Origin: an uncultured Actinomycetes bacterium
Lineage (GTDB): Bacteria; Actinomycetota; Acidimicrobiia; IMCC26256; PALSA-555
Direction of reading: 5' to 3'
Length of the DNA stretch: 6,995 nt
NCBI GenBank assembly: GCA_937927875.1
Contig: CALEYV010000080.1
Span: forward strand, 1 to 6,995
Positions 1-5,496 of the stretch are shown here, piece after piece. The notes beneath the pieces were generated by a model. It was not told the origin of the DNA, made no database searches, and saw nothing but the letters and a program-made list of their open reading frames with translations. The first letter of the stretch is position 1, and every line of letters begins with the position of its first letter. The position numbers were made by a program, and so were the translations under genes.

Positions 1-2
1 CT

Positions 3-17
3 GCGCGTGTCACGCGC
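3..17. repeat. 15-nt perfect inverted repeat before first gene
   Basis: GCGCGTG-T-CACGCGC is a perfect 7-bp inverted repeat around one base, ending 10 nt before the ATG at 28. The position would suit a repressor site near the head of the six-gene run. In DNA this GC-rich, short perfect repeats arise by chance several times per window, so an operator role is only a guess. Confidence 0.3.
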
Positions 18-27
18 CGCAGGGATC

Positions 28-1095
28 ATGGCACTTCCCGATCACGCTCTCACCGCCCCCACCGACGAGGTGGTCGAGCTCGCCGACGACTCGCCGGAGG
101 CGCTGCTCGAGCTGCTGGCGACGCGGGGCTGGGGCGACGGGCTGCCCGTCGTGGCGCCCACCCGGGCGCGCGTCGACGCCATGCTCGAGGGCGCCGGCGC
201 CGATCCCGACCAGGTGCTCGGCGTCATCCCGCCCCGGGACGGGTCGGCGACGATGCGCACGGTGGCGGTGAACGCGGTGCTGGCCGGCTGCCCGCCGGCG
301 GTCCTGCCCGTCGTCGCGGCGGCGGTCGAGGCGCTCACCCATCCCGAGGTGAACCTGCGCGGCGTGCAGGCGACCACCCATCCGGTGGCGCCGCTCGTGA
401 TCGTCCACGGCGAGGCGGTGGACCGCCTCGGGTTCAACGCCGGGGTCGGCGCCTTCGGGCCCGGCACCCGCGCCAACGCGACGGTGGGCCGGGCGGTGCG
501 ATTCGTCCTGCTGCACGTCGGCGGCGCCCGCCCCGGCGCCGGCGACGCGTCGACCCAGGGCCAGCCCAGCAAGTACACGTACTGCGTCGCCGAGCAGGCG
601 GCCGCCAGCCCGTGGCCCGCCTACCACCGCAGCCGGGGCGTCGACGCCGCCAGCGCGGTGACGGTCGCGTGCGGCGAGAACCCGCACAACGCCCACGACA
701 TGGAGAGCGACGAGCCGGCGCGGCTGCTGACGAAGGTGGCGTCGGTGATGGCCACCCTCGGCAGCAACAACGCCCCCATCTCCCAGGGCGAGTTCTTCGT
801 CGCGCTCTGCCCCGAGCACGCGGCGACGATCGCCGGCCACGGCTGGTCACGAGCCGACGTGCAGTCCTTCCTCTACGAGCGGGCCCGCCTCCCCCGGGGG
901 GTGCTGCGCCGCGCCTTCGACGCGGTGGCCTGGCAGCCGTGGCTCGCCGCCATCGACGATGACGACGCGCTGCTCCCGATGACCGACCATCCCGACAACG
1001 TGCGGGTCCTCGTCGTCGGCGGCCCCGGCAAGCACTCGTGCGTCATCCCGAGCTGGGGCATGACCAAGAGCGTCACGGTCCCGGTGCAGGCGTGA
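28..1095 (+). CDS. conserved protein of unknown function, partner of UGSC selenoprotein
   Basis: The protein has 355 residues from the ATG at 28. I recognise the sequence type but no established function. The opening RGWGDGLPVVAPT (residues 33-45) and later blocks VNAVLAGCPP (81-90), GVQATTHPVAP (112-122), FGPGTRANATVGRA (143-156), HVGGARPG (163-170) and GKHSCVIPSWG (334-344) look strongly conserved. From memory, this is the large protein that often accompanies, or is fused to, UGSC-family proteins; that association is recall and was not checked. Cysteines occur at 88, 186, 215, 261 and 338. There is no signal peptide or membrane segment, so it is probably cytosolic. Its stop overlaps the selenoprotein start by 4 nt (GTGA), which suggests translational coupling and perhaps a complex. 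An in-frame GTG at 7 would add seven residues. I prefer ATG 28 because an inverted repeat occupies 3-17, but neither start has a well-spaced ribosome binding site. Confidence 0.8.
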   Translation: MALPDHALTAPTDEVVELADDSPEALLELLATRGWGDGLPVVAPTRARVDAMLEGAGADPDQVLGVIPPRDGSATMRTVAVNAVLAGCPPAVLPVVAAAVEALTHPEVNLRGVQATTHPVAPLVIVHGEAVDRLGFNAGVGAFGPGTRANATVGRAVRFVLLHVGGARPGAGDASTQGQPSKYTYCVAEQAAASPWPAYHRSRGVDAASAVTVACGENPHNAHDMESDEPARLLTKVASVMATLGSNNAPISQGEFFVALCPEHAATIAGHGWSRADVQSFLYERARLPRGVLRRAFDAVAWQPWLAAIDDDDALLPMTDHPDNVRVLVVGGPGKHSCVIPSWGMTKSVTVPVQA

Positions 1096-1625
1096 CGGGC
1101 AGCCTCGAGATCCTCTCCCCCGAGGGATCGGTGGCGACGGCCCCCCTCCACCCCGCGCCCCCGTTGTCGACGCTCACCGGGCGGTCCATCGCGGTGCTGG
1201 ACAACGGGAAGCCGAACGCGCGGCTGCTGCTGACCCGCGTCGCGGAGCGGCTGGCCGCCCGCACGAACGCCGAGGTGTCGATCGTCACGGCGAAGGCGAC
1301 CGCGGCCGAGCCGGCCGAGCCCGAGATCCTCCGCCAGCTCGAGGCGGCCCACGTCGTCGTGACCGGGTCCGCCGACTGAGGCTCCTGCACGTCGTGGAGT
1401 GTCCACGACCTGGTGCGGCTCGAAGCCGCGGGCGTTCCCACCGTCGTCGTCGCGACGAGCGCGTTCGTCGCGCTCGCGCACCAGACCGCCGACGCGTACG
1501 GGCTGCCCGGGGCTCGCATCGCGGTCGTGCCGCACCCGCTCGGCGGGATCGGCGCCGCCGCGGTGACGGCCAAGGCCGACGAGGCGGTCGAGGCCGTCCT
1601 CGAGCTGCTCACCGGCCGCGCGTGA
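1092..1625 (+). CDS. UGSC-family selenoprotein, Sec96 encoded by in-frame TGA
   Basis: The protein has 177 residues, read through the TGA at 1377-1379 as selenocysteine 96. The N-terminal half contains ILSPEG (6-11) and a Rossmann-like strand SIAVLDNGKPNA, then a variable helix region and the strand HVVVTGSAD. Sec-Gly-Ser-Cys (96-99) follows, then TSWSVHDLVRLEAAGVPTVV and a C-terminal block ending in RIAVVPHPLGG. The family is known from computational selenoproteome surveys and is annotated as UGSC (seleno)protein; its reaction is unknown. The U-x-x-C spacing resembles thioredoxin-type redox motifs, so a thiol/selenol redox role is inferred. The frame before and after the TGA is the same, and the downstream half has no good start of its own. 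The GTG start overlaps the previous stop and the TGA stop overlaps the next GTG, so the reading-through frame exactly fills the space between its neighbours. A genuine stop or pseudogene is less likely. Sec synthesis genes (selA, selB, selC, selD) are not in the window. Confidence 0.9.
1377..1379 (+). other. selenocysteine (UGA) codon
   Basis: This in-frame TGA is followed immediately by GGC TCC TGC (Gly-Ser-Cys), giving the UGSC signature. It sits between a hydrophobic strand (HVVVTGSAD) and a helix-like segment (SVHDLVRLEAAG) in the same frame, as an active-site residue would. Confidence 0.88.
1385..1418 (+). promoter_or_regulatory. bacterial SECIS-type hairpin downstream of Sec UGA
   Basis: The upper stem is GTCGTGGA (1391-1398) paired with TCCACGAC (1402-1409): eight perfect pairs closing a GTG triloop (1399-1401). 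A lower stem pairs 1385-1390 (CTGCAC) with 1413-1418 (GTGCGG), six pairs including one G-U, with a 3-nt bulge (1410-1412) on the 3' side. The apical loop starts with G and lies 19 nt after the UGA. Both features fit the bacterial SECIS pattern (G early in the apical loop, loop roughly 16-37 nt past the UGA), which SelB recognises. The element lies within the coding sequence. Confidence 0.8.
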
Positions 1626-2560
1626 AGGCGGTCCGGGCCACCGCCGACGGCGTCGTCGTCGTCGACGCGCCCGAGCCCACCGGTCCGGGCCGGCTCGTCG
1701 AGGTCGTCGCCAGCGGCATCTGCGGCAGCGACCTGCACCTGCTCGAACGAGGGCCGCTCCCCGTCACGCTCGGTCACGAGCTGGCCGGCCGGCTGGACGA
1801 CGGGACCGTCGTCGCGGCCGACCCCGGCCTGCCCTGCGGCACGTGCGACCAGTGCCGAGCCGGCGCCGGCCATCGGTGCCGCACCGGCACCGAGCGCCTC
1901 CTCGGGCTCTCGCTCGACGGCGGCATGGCGGAGCGGGTGCTCGTCGGCGAGCCGGGGCTGGTGCCGCTCCCGGCCGGGCTGGCGGTCACCGACGCCTGCC
2001 TCGTCGAGCCGCTCGCGGTCGCCGTCCACGGGCTGCGGCTCGCCGACGCGGGCCCCGCGACGCGCCTCGCCGTCGTCGGCGGCGGCACGATCGGGCTCGC
2101 CGCGGTGGCGGCCGCGCGCGGCGCCGGCGTGACGGAAGTCGGCCTCGCGGCGCGTCACGACCACCAGCGCGCGGCGGGCGAGCGCCTCGGCGCGTCGGTG
2201 GTCGAGGACGGCGAGTACGACGTGGTCGTCGAGGCGGCCGGCACCGACGCCGCGCTCGAGCAGGCGGCGGCGCTGTGCCGACCGGGCGGCCTCGTCCTCT
2301 TCCTGAGCACCCACTGGAGCCCGGTCGCGATCCCGGGGATCCCGGCCCTCATGAAGGAGCTGGCGTTCCGCTGGTCGTACACCTACGGGTCGCACGGCGA
2401 CGGTCGCGACCTCGACGACGCGGCGGCGCTCCTGGCCGCGGCGCCGGAGATCGCGTCGACGCTGATCACGCACCGGTTCCCGCTCGAGGACGCCGCGGCG
2501 GCGTTCCAGGTCGCGGCCGACCGCGCCGGCGGTGCCATCAAGGTGGTCCTGGAGCCGTGA
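1622..2560 (+). CDS. zinc-dependent medium-chain alcohol dehydrogenase
   Basis: This 312-residue protein belongs to the MDR zinc dehydrogenase family and would oxidise an alcohol or polyol with NAD(P)+. Visible landmarks are GICGSDLH (32-39) with catalytic-zinc ligand Cys34, GHE (51-53) with His52 and Glu53, and the structural-zinc cysteines 72, 75, 78 and 86 in a CxxCxxC-x7-C array. Glu129 in EPLAVAVH is a likely further zinc ligand, and the Rossmann loop is GGGTIG (153-158). After the second Rossmann strand the sequence is AARHDHQR, with Arg-His where NAD enzymes normally have Asp; this hints at NADP(H) but is weak. At 312 residues it is somewhat shorter than the usual 340-350. The GTG start lies in a GTGA overlap with the selenoprotein stop, with no clear ribosome binding site, so it probably depends on translation of the upstream gene. 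The substrate cannot be told. Confidence 0.88.
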   Translation: MKAVRATADGVVVVDAPEPTGPGRLVEVVASGICGSDLHLLERGPLPVTLGHELAGRLDDGTVVAADPGLPCGTCDQCRAGAGHRCRTGTERLLGLSLDGGMAERVLVGEPGLVPLPAGLAVTDACLVEPLAVAVHGLRLADAGPATRLAVVGGGTIGLAAVAAARGAGVTEVGLAARHDHQRAAGERLGASVVEDGEYDVVVEAAGTDAALEQAAALCRPGGLVLFLSTHWSPVAIPGIPALMKELAFRWSYTYGSHGDGRDLDDAAALLAAAPEIASTLITHRFPLEDAAAAFQVAADRAGGAIKVVLEP

Positions 2561-3348
2561 TCGACCTCGGCCTGACCGACCGGCCCGCGCTCGTGACCGG
2601 CGCCGGCGTCGGGATCGGCCGGGCGGTCGCGTGCTGGCTGGCCGGGGCCGGCTGCGACGTGGCGCTCGCGGACCGCGACGCCGACGCGCTGGCCGCCGCG
2701 ACGGCCGAGATCCAGGCGACCGGCCGTCGCGCCGTGGCCGTGGAGGTCGACCTCCGCCGCGACGGCGGGGCGGAGGCGATGGTGCGGGAGGCGGTGGCCG
2801 CGCTCGGCGGCCTCGCGGTCGCCGTCAACAACGTCGGCAGCATGGCGGGGCTGGCGCCCGCGCCGTTCGTCGACCAGGACCAGCGGTACGTCGAGGAGGT
2901 CGTGGCCCAGAACCTGCTGCTGACCGCCGCCTGCTGCCGCGCCGAGGCCGGGGTGATGGCCCCCGCCGAGGACGGCGTCATCGTGAACGTGAGCTCGGGC
3001 GAGAGCACCCGCCCCGCGCTCGGGCTGGCCGCCTACGGCGCCGCCAAGGCGGCGATCAACCACCTCACCCAGACCCTCGCGGTCGAGCTGGGACGCCACG
3101 GCATCCGCGTCGTCGCCGTCGCCCCCGGCACCACGCTGACCCCGACCGTGCGGGCCGCGCTCACCGACGACTACGTCGACGCGCTCGTCGCCTCGATCCC
3201 CCTCGGTCGGATGAACGAGCCCGACGACCTCGCTCGCCTCGTCGTCGCACTCGCCTCCGACCTCGGCCGCGGTGTGACCGGCCAGCTCGTGCTCTCCGAC
3301 AACGGTGCCCACCTCGCCCGCAACCGGCCCCGCCTGGAGACGACGTGA
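2557..3348 (+). CDS. SDR family NAD(P)-dependent oxidoreductase
   Basis: This is a classical short-chain dehydrogenase of 263 residues, a normal family length. The cofactor motif is TGAGVGIG (14-21), and Asp39 at the end of the second strand (VALAD) favours NAD(H). NNVG (91-94) corresponds to the NNAG motif. The catalytic tetrad is Asn119, Ser147, Tyr160 and Lys164 (YGAAK), followed by APG (189-191) and a C-terminal GQLVLSDNGAHLA block. It would interconvert a hydroxyl and a ketone on a small molecule or CoA-linked substrate. The GTG start is in a GTGA overlap with the dehydrogenase stop, so I take it over upstream in-frame alternatives that would run back into the previous gene. Confidence 0.9.
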   Translation: MIDLGLTDRPALVTGAGVGIGRAVACWLAGAGCDVALADRDADALAAATAEIQATGRRAVAVEVDLRRDGGAEAMVREAVAALGGLAVAVNNVGSMAGLAPAPFVDQDQRYVEEVVAQNLLLTAACCRAEAGVMAPAEDGVIVNVSSGESTRPALGLAAYGAAKAAINHLTQTLAVELGRHGIRVVAVAPGTTLTPTVRAALTDDYVDALVASIPLGRMNEPDDLARLVVALASDLGRGVTGQLVLSDNGAHLARNRPRLETT

Positions 3349-3605
3349 CGGCGGTCCCGCCGGGGCTCGACGCCGGACTGGAGGCCGTCGCCGCCTTCCT
3401 CGGGCCGGACGGCGCCCAGGTCGTCGTGGAGTCCTGGGACGAGCGGGCCGGCGCCCTCTCGCTGCGCCTCGAGCTGGAGTCGGCCGAGTGCGCCGAGTGC
3501 GTCGTGCCGAGGCCACTGCTCGACCGGCTGCTGCTCGACGCCCTCCGTCGACACGCGCCGGCCATCCGGGTCGTGCAGCTCGCCGACCCGCGTGACGGCA
3601 CCTGA
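3345..3605 (+). CDS. small CxxC protein, possibly NifU-like
   Basis: The product has 86 residues. The N-terminal half is helical (LDAGLEAVAAFLGPDGAQ), then come two strand-like stretches (VVVESW, ALSLRLELES), the motif ECAEC with Cys49 and Cys52, an amphipathic helix (PLLDRLLLDALRRHA) and a final strand IRVVQLADPR. The order of elements, with a -PDGA- turn, a strand pair and a CxxC followed closely by Pro, resembles the C-terminal NifU domain that carries Fe-S clusters. The match is loose and I am not confident of it; a zinc or redox CxxC protein is equally possible. It begins in a GTGA overlap with the SDR stop, and its TGA shares one base with the following ATG, which places it firmly in the operon. 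Small and high-GC as it is, conserved gene spacing and the clean CxxC support a real gene. Confidence 0.7.
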   Translation: MTAVPPGLDAGLEAVAAFLGPDGAQVVVESWDERAGALSLRLELESAECAECVVPRPLLDRLLLDALRRHAPAIRVVQLADPRDGT

Positions 3606-4363
3606 TGCCCGGATCAGTGGTCGCGGTCGTCACCGGCGCGGCCTCCGGCATCGGCGCCGCAACGGCCCGCCGGCTGGCCCGAGACGGCGCCCACGTCGTC
3701 TGCTGCGACGTCGCCGACCACGCCGGCCAGCTGGTCGCGGCCGAGATCGGCGGGGCCTACGCGCATCTCGACGTCAGCGACCCCGCCGCCTGGGACGAGC
3801 TGGCCGGTCGGCTCGCGAGCGACGAGCGGCGGCTGACGGCCGCGCTCCTGAACGCGGGCGTGCTCACCGCCCCGGTCCCGACCGAGTTCCTCGACGTGCC
3901 GCGGGCGCGACTCGAGCGGGTCCGGGGCGTGAACCTCGACGGGGTGCTGCTCGGCGTGCGCGCGCTGGCGCCCCTCATGACGGCGGACGGCGGCGCCATC
4001 GTGGCGACCGCGTCGCTCGCCGGCCTCGGTCCCTACGAGGACGACCCGATGTACGCCGCCACGAAGCACGCGGTCGTCGGCTTCGTGCGCAGCGCGGCGC
4101 CGCAGCTGGCGGCCCGCGGGGTGCGGCTCCACGCGCTGTGCCCGGGCGGCGTGCACACCGGTCTGCTCGCGCCCGAGCACCAGGCGCGGATCGCGGCCAG
4201 TGGCCGGCCCATGCTCGACCCGGCCGAGGTCGCCGACGCGGTCCTGGCGCTGCTGGCCGCCGAGCAGGCGGGGCTGGTGTACACGATCGTCGCCGGTCGC
4301 GGCGCGCAGCCCTACGAGTTCCGCGGCGTGCCCGGACCGCGGGCGCCGCGGCCCAACTCCTAG
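3605..4363 (+). CDS. SDR family oxidoreductase
   Basis: This 252-residue classical SDR carries TGAASGIG (10-17), Asp35 after the second strand (VVCCDVAD, favouring NAD(H)), LDVSD (55-59) and NAG (83-85). The catalytic residues are Asn110, Ser137, Tyr150 and Lys154 (YAATK), followed by CPGGVHTGL (179-187). It is not closely similar by eye to the SDR encoded two genes upstream, so a recent tandem duplication is unlikely. It would oxidise or reduce a hydroxyl/keto group on an unknown substrate. The ATG overlaps the preceding TGA by one base (TGATG). The TAG stop is also the start of a possible -10 box for the next gene. Confidence 0.9.
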   Translation: MPGSVVAVVTGAASGIGAATARRLARDGAHVVCCDVADHAGQLVAAEIGGAYAHLDVSDPAAWDELAGRLASDERRLTAALLNAGVLTAPVPTEFLDVPRARLERVRGVNLDGVLLGVRALAPLMTADGGAIVATASLAGLGPYEDDPMYAATKHAVVGFVRSAAPQLAARGVRLHALCPGGVHTGLLAPEHQARIAASGRPMLDPAEVADAVLALLAAEQAGLVYTIVAGRGAQPYEFRGVPGPRAPRPNS

Positions 4364-4366
4364 TCT
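4361..4366 (+). promoter_or_regulatory. possible -10 box for leaderless thioesterase transcript
   Basis: TAGTCT fits the actinobacterial TAnnnT -10 pattern and ends 6 nt before the GTG at 4373, so transcription could begin at the start codon itself. The TAG is also the stop codon of the preceding SDR. I see no good -35 at the usual distance, so this may be a weak internal promoter or chance. Confidence 0.4.
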
Positions 4367-4372
4367 GCGCCG

Positions 4373-5029
4373 GTGCCTCTCCCGCCCGACGCCCGCAGCA
4401 CCTACGTCGCGCTCGATCCGCCGGAGGACGACCGGCGGGCGCGCAAGCACCGACTCGTGCGCGAGGTCAAGCGCGTCATCGAGCTCGTCGCGCACCTCGA
4501 CAGCGCGACCGTCGACCCCGACGCCGTCGACACCGCCACCGAGCAGGCACGCGCGCTCGGCGACCGGCTCGCCCCTCTGCCCAGCCTGCTCGCCCACGGC
4601 GGGCTCGGCGCCCAGACCGGCCCCCAGGGGACGCTGCTCGAGCGCAGCGGGATCAGCGGCCGCAGCAACCCGCTCGCCCCGCCCGTGCAGTGGACGGTCA
4701 CCGACGAGGGGACCCGCGGGTCAGCCGTCTACTCCCCCGCCTACGAGGGCCCGATCGGGCACGTGCACGGCGGCTTCGTCGCGGCCGCCTTCGACGACCT
4801 CATGGGCGCGGCGCAGGTCGCGTCCGGGCAGGCTGGCTACACCGGGACGCTGACGGTGAAGATGCTGCGGCCGACGCCGCTGCTGCGCCGCATCGACTAC
4901 GAGGCCCACGTCGATCGCACCGAGGGCCGCAAGATCTGGGTCAACGCGTCGTCGTCGTGCGACGGCGAGCTCCTGGCCGAGGCGTCGATCGTGTTCATCG
5001 CCCCGAAGGACGGCAGCCGGCCCCGCTGA
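4373..5029 (+). CDS. PaaI-like hotdog-fold thioesterase
   Basis: The protein has 218 residues. Residues 1-100 form an extension with a charged helix (RRARKHRLVREVKRVIELVA) and a second helix around 55-75. Residues from about 105 to 212 form one hotdog domain: VQWTV, AYEGPIGHVHGGFVAAAFDD (HGG at 132-134, FDD at 140-142), then GTLTVKMLRPTPL, RRIDYEAHVDR, KIWVNASSS and the closing strand AEASIVFIAP. The HGG and following acidic residue are typical of PaaI/4HBT-type acyl-CoA thioesterases, which hydrolyse acyl- or aryl-CoA to the acid and CoA. It lies 9 nt after the SDR and faces the thiolase/DUF35 pair, which suits a CoA-ester pathway. No Shine-Dalgarno sequence is visible before the GTG, consistent with leaderless translation or read-through from the operon. 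The specific acyl group is unknown. Confidence 0.82.
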   Translation: MPLPPDARSTYVALDPPEDDRRARKHRLVREVKRVIELVAHLDSATVDPDAVDTATEQARALGDRLAPLPSLLAHGGLGAQTGPQGTLLERSGISGRSNPLAPPVQWTVTDEGTRGSAVYSPAYEGPIGHVHGGFVAAAFDDLMGAAQVASGQAGYTGTLTVKMLRPTPLLRRIDYEAHVDRTEGRKIWVNASSSCDGELLAEASIVFIAPKDGSRPR

Positions 5030-5046
5030 CGGCCGCCGGTCGTCAG
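5026..5046. terminator. hairpin across two convergent stop codons
   Basis: A 9-bp stem (5026-5034 with 5038-5046, one G-U pair on the + strand) closes a GCC triloop. Outer arms are CTGACG and CGTCAG. It includes the TGA stop of the thioesterase and the complement of the TGA stop of the DUF35 gene. No T-run follows, which is common for terminators in high-GC actinobacteria. It could stop transcription in both directions; the minus-strand copy loses one pair. Confidence 0.5.
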
Positions 5047-5471
5047 GCCGCCGGCCGCCACATCGGGACGCCGACGTCCTCGGCCGCCCGCACGAAGTAG
5101 GCCTCGACGGGCAGGCCGATGCGCACCGAGTCGGGGTCGCAGCCGGTGACGTTGCCCATCATCATCGGCCCCTCTTCGAGCTCCACCATCGCCACGACGT
5201 ACGGCAGGTCGTCGCGGAACGGGCGCATCCCCATCTGGCGAACCACGGTGAACGTGTGCACCGTGCCCCGGCCGGTGCACTCGAGCCAGCGCGGCTCGCC
5301 GCCGCAGTGGGTGCACAGGGCGCGGGGGTAGAACTGGCGCTGGCCGCACTCGGCGCACTCCTGGATCAGGAGTCGTCCCTCGGCGGCCGCCGACCAGTAA
5401 GCGGCGTTGACCTCGTCGGTGGCGGGGAGCGGCCGCTGCCACTCCCCGTCCGGTGTCACGACCTCGCCCAC
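5043..5471 (-). CDS. DUF35 zinc-ribbon/OB-fold protein, thiolase partner
   Basis: The protein has 142 residues from the GTG at 5471. An N-terminal helix (NAAYWSAAAEGRLLIQEC) leads into a rubredoxin-like zinc ribbon with Cys39, Cys42, Cys53 and Cys56 (CAECG and CTHCG). An OB-fold follows (GTVHTFTVVRQ, YVVAMVELEEGPMMMGNV, VRIGLPVEAYF). This is the usual layout of DUF35 (ChsH2 C-terminal or OB_aCoA_assoc) proteins, which bind a thiolase-like subunit and help hold acyl-CoA. In steroid side-chain degradation the DUF35 domain partners Ltp2 in retro-aldol cleavage. It lies 25 nt downstream of the thiolase gene on the same strand, so the two are almost certainly cotranscribed and interact. GGAGAGG at 5478-5484 sits 6 nt before the GTG and decides this start over longer in-frame options. 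Confidence 0.88.
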   Translation of the reverse strand: MGEVVTPDGEWQRPLPATDEVNAAYWSAAAEGRLLIQECAECGQRQFYPRALCTHCGGEPRWLECTGRGTVHTFTVVRQMGMRPFRDDLPYVVAMVELEEGPMMMGNVTGCDPDSVRIGLPVEAYFVRAAEDVGVPMWRPAA

Positions 5472-5477
5472 CGCGCT

Positions 5478-5484
5478 CCTCTCC
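5478..5484 (-). promoter_or_regulatory. ribosome binding site of DUF35 gene
   Basis: GGAGAGG on the minus strand lies 6 nt before the GTG at 5471, within the 25-nt gap after the thiolase stop. It supports a 142-residue product, rather than a longer ORF that would overlap the thiolase C-terminus. Confidence 0.65.
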
Positions 5485-5496
5485 CCAGTTGCGGGA

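Noticed and set aside
1092..1379. A stand-alone 95-residue protein ending at the TGA
   Set aside because: It would end directly before Gly-Ser-Cys, leaving 243 nt of same-frame, family-like coding sequence unexplained. The Sec reading accounts for both halves and the SECIS-like hairpin.
1394..1621. N-terminal extension of the alcohol dehydrogenase to a GTG at 1394
   Set aside because: The extension is an arginine-rich out-of-frame shadow of the selenoprotein gene. The dehydrogenase family begins at MKAVRAT, at the GTG at 1622.
1380..1625. Pseudogene or frameshift in the UGSC gene
   Set aside because: The frame does not change across the TGA, there is no other stop, and both ends overlap neighbours neatly. 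A random nonsense mutation landing exactly on the Sec position of a known Sec family is unlikely.
1073..3651. Long minus-strand open frames opposite the operon
   Set aside because: They are rich in Arg, Gly and Ala with no recognisable domains. In DNA this GC-rich, antisense frames stay open by default.
2557..4363. The two SDR genes as a recent tandem duplication
   Set aside because: They share only the general SDR motifs. Loops and termini differ, and a different gene lies between them.
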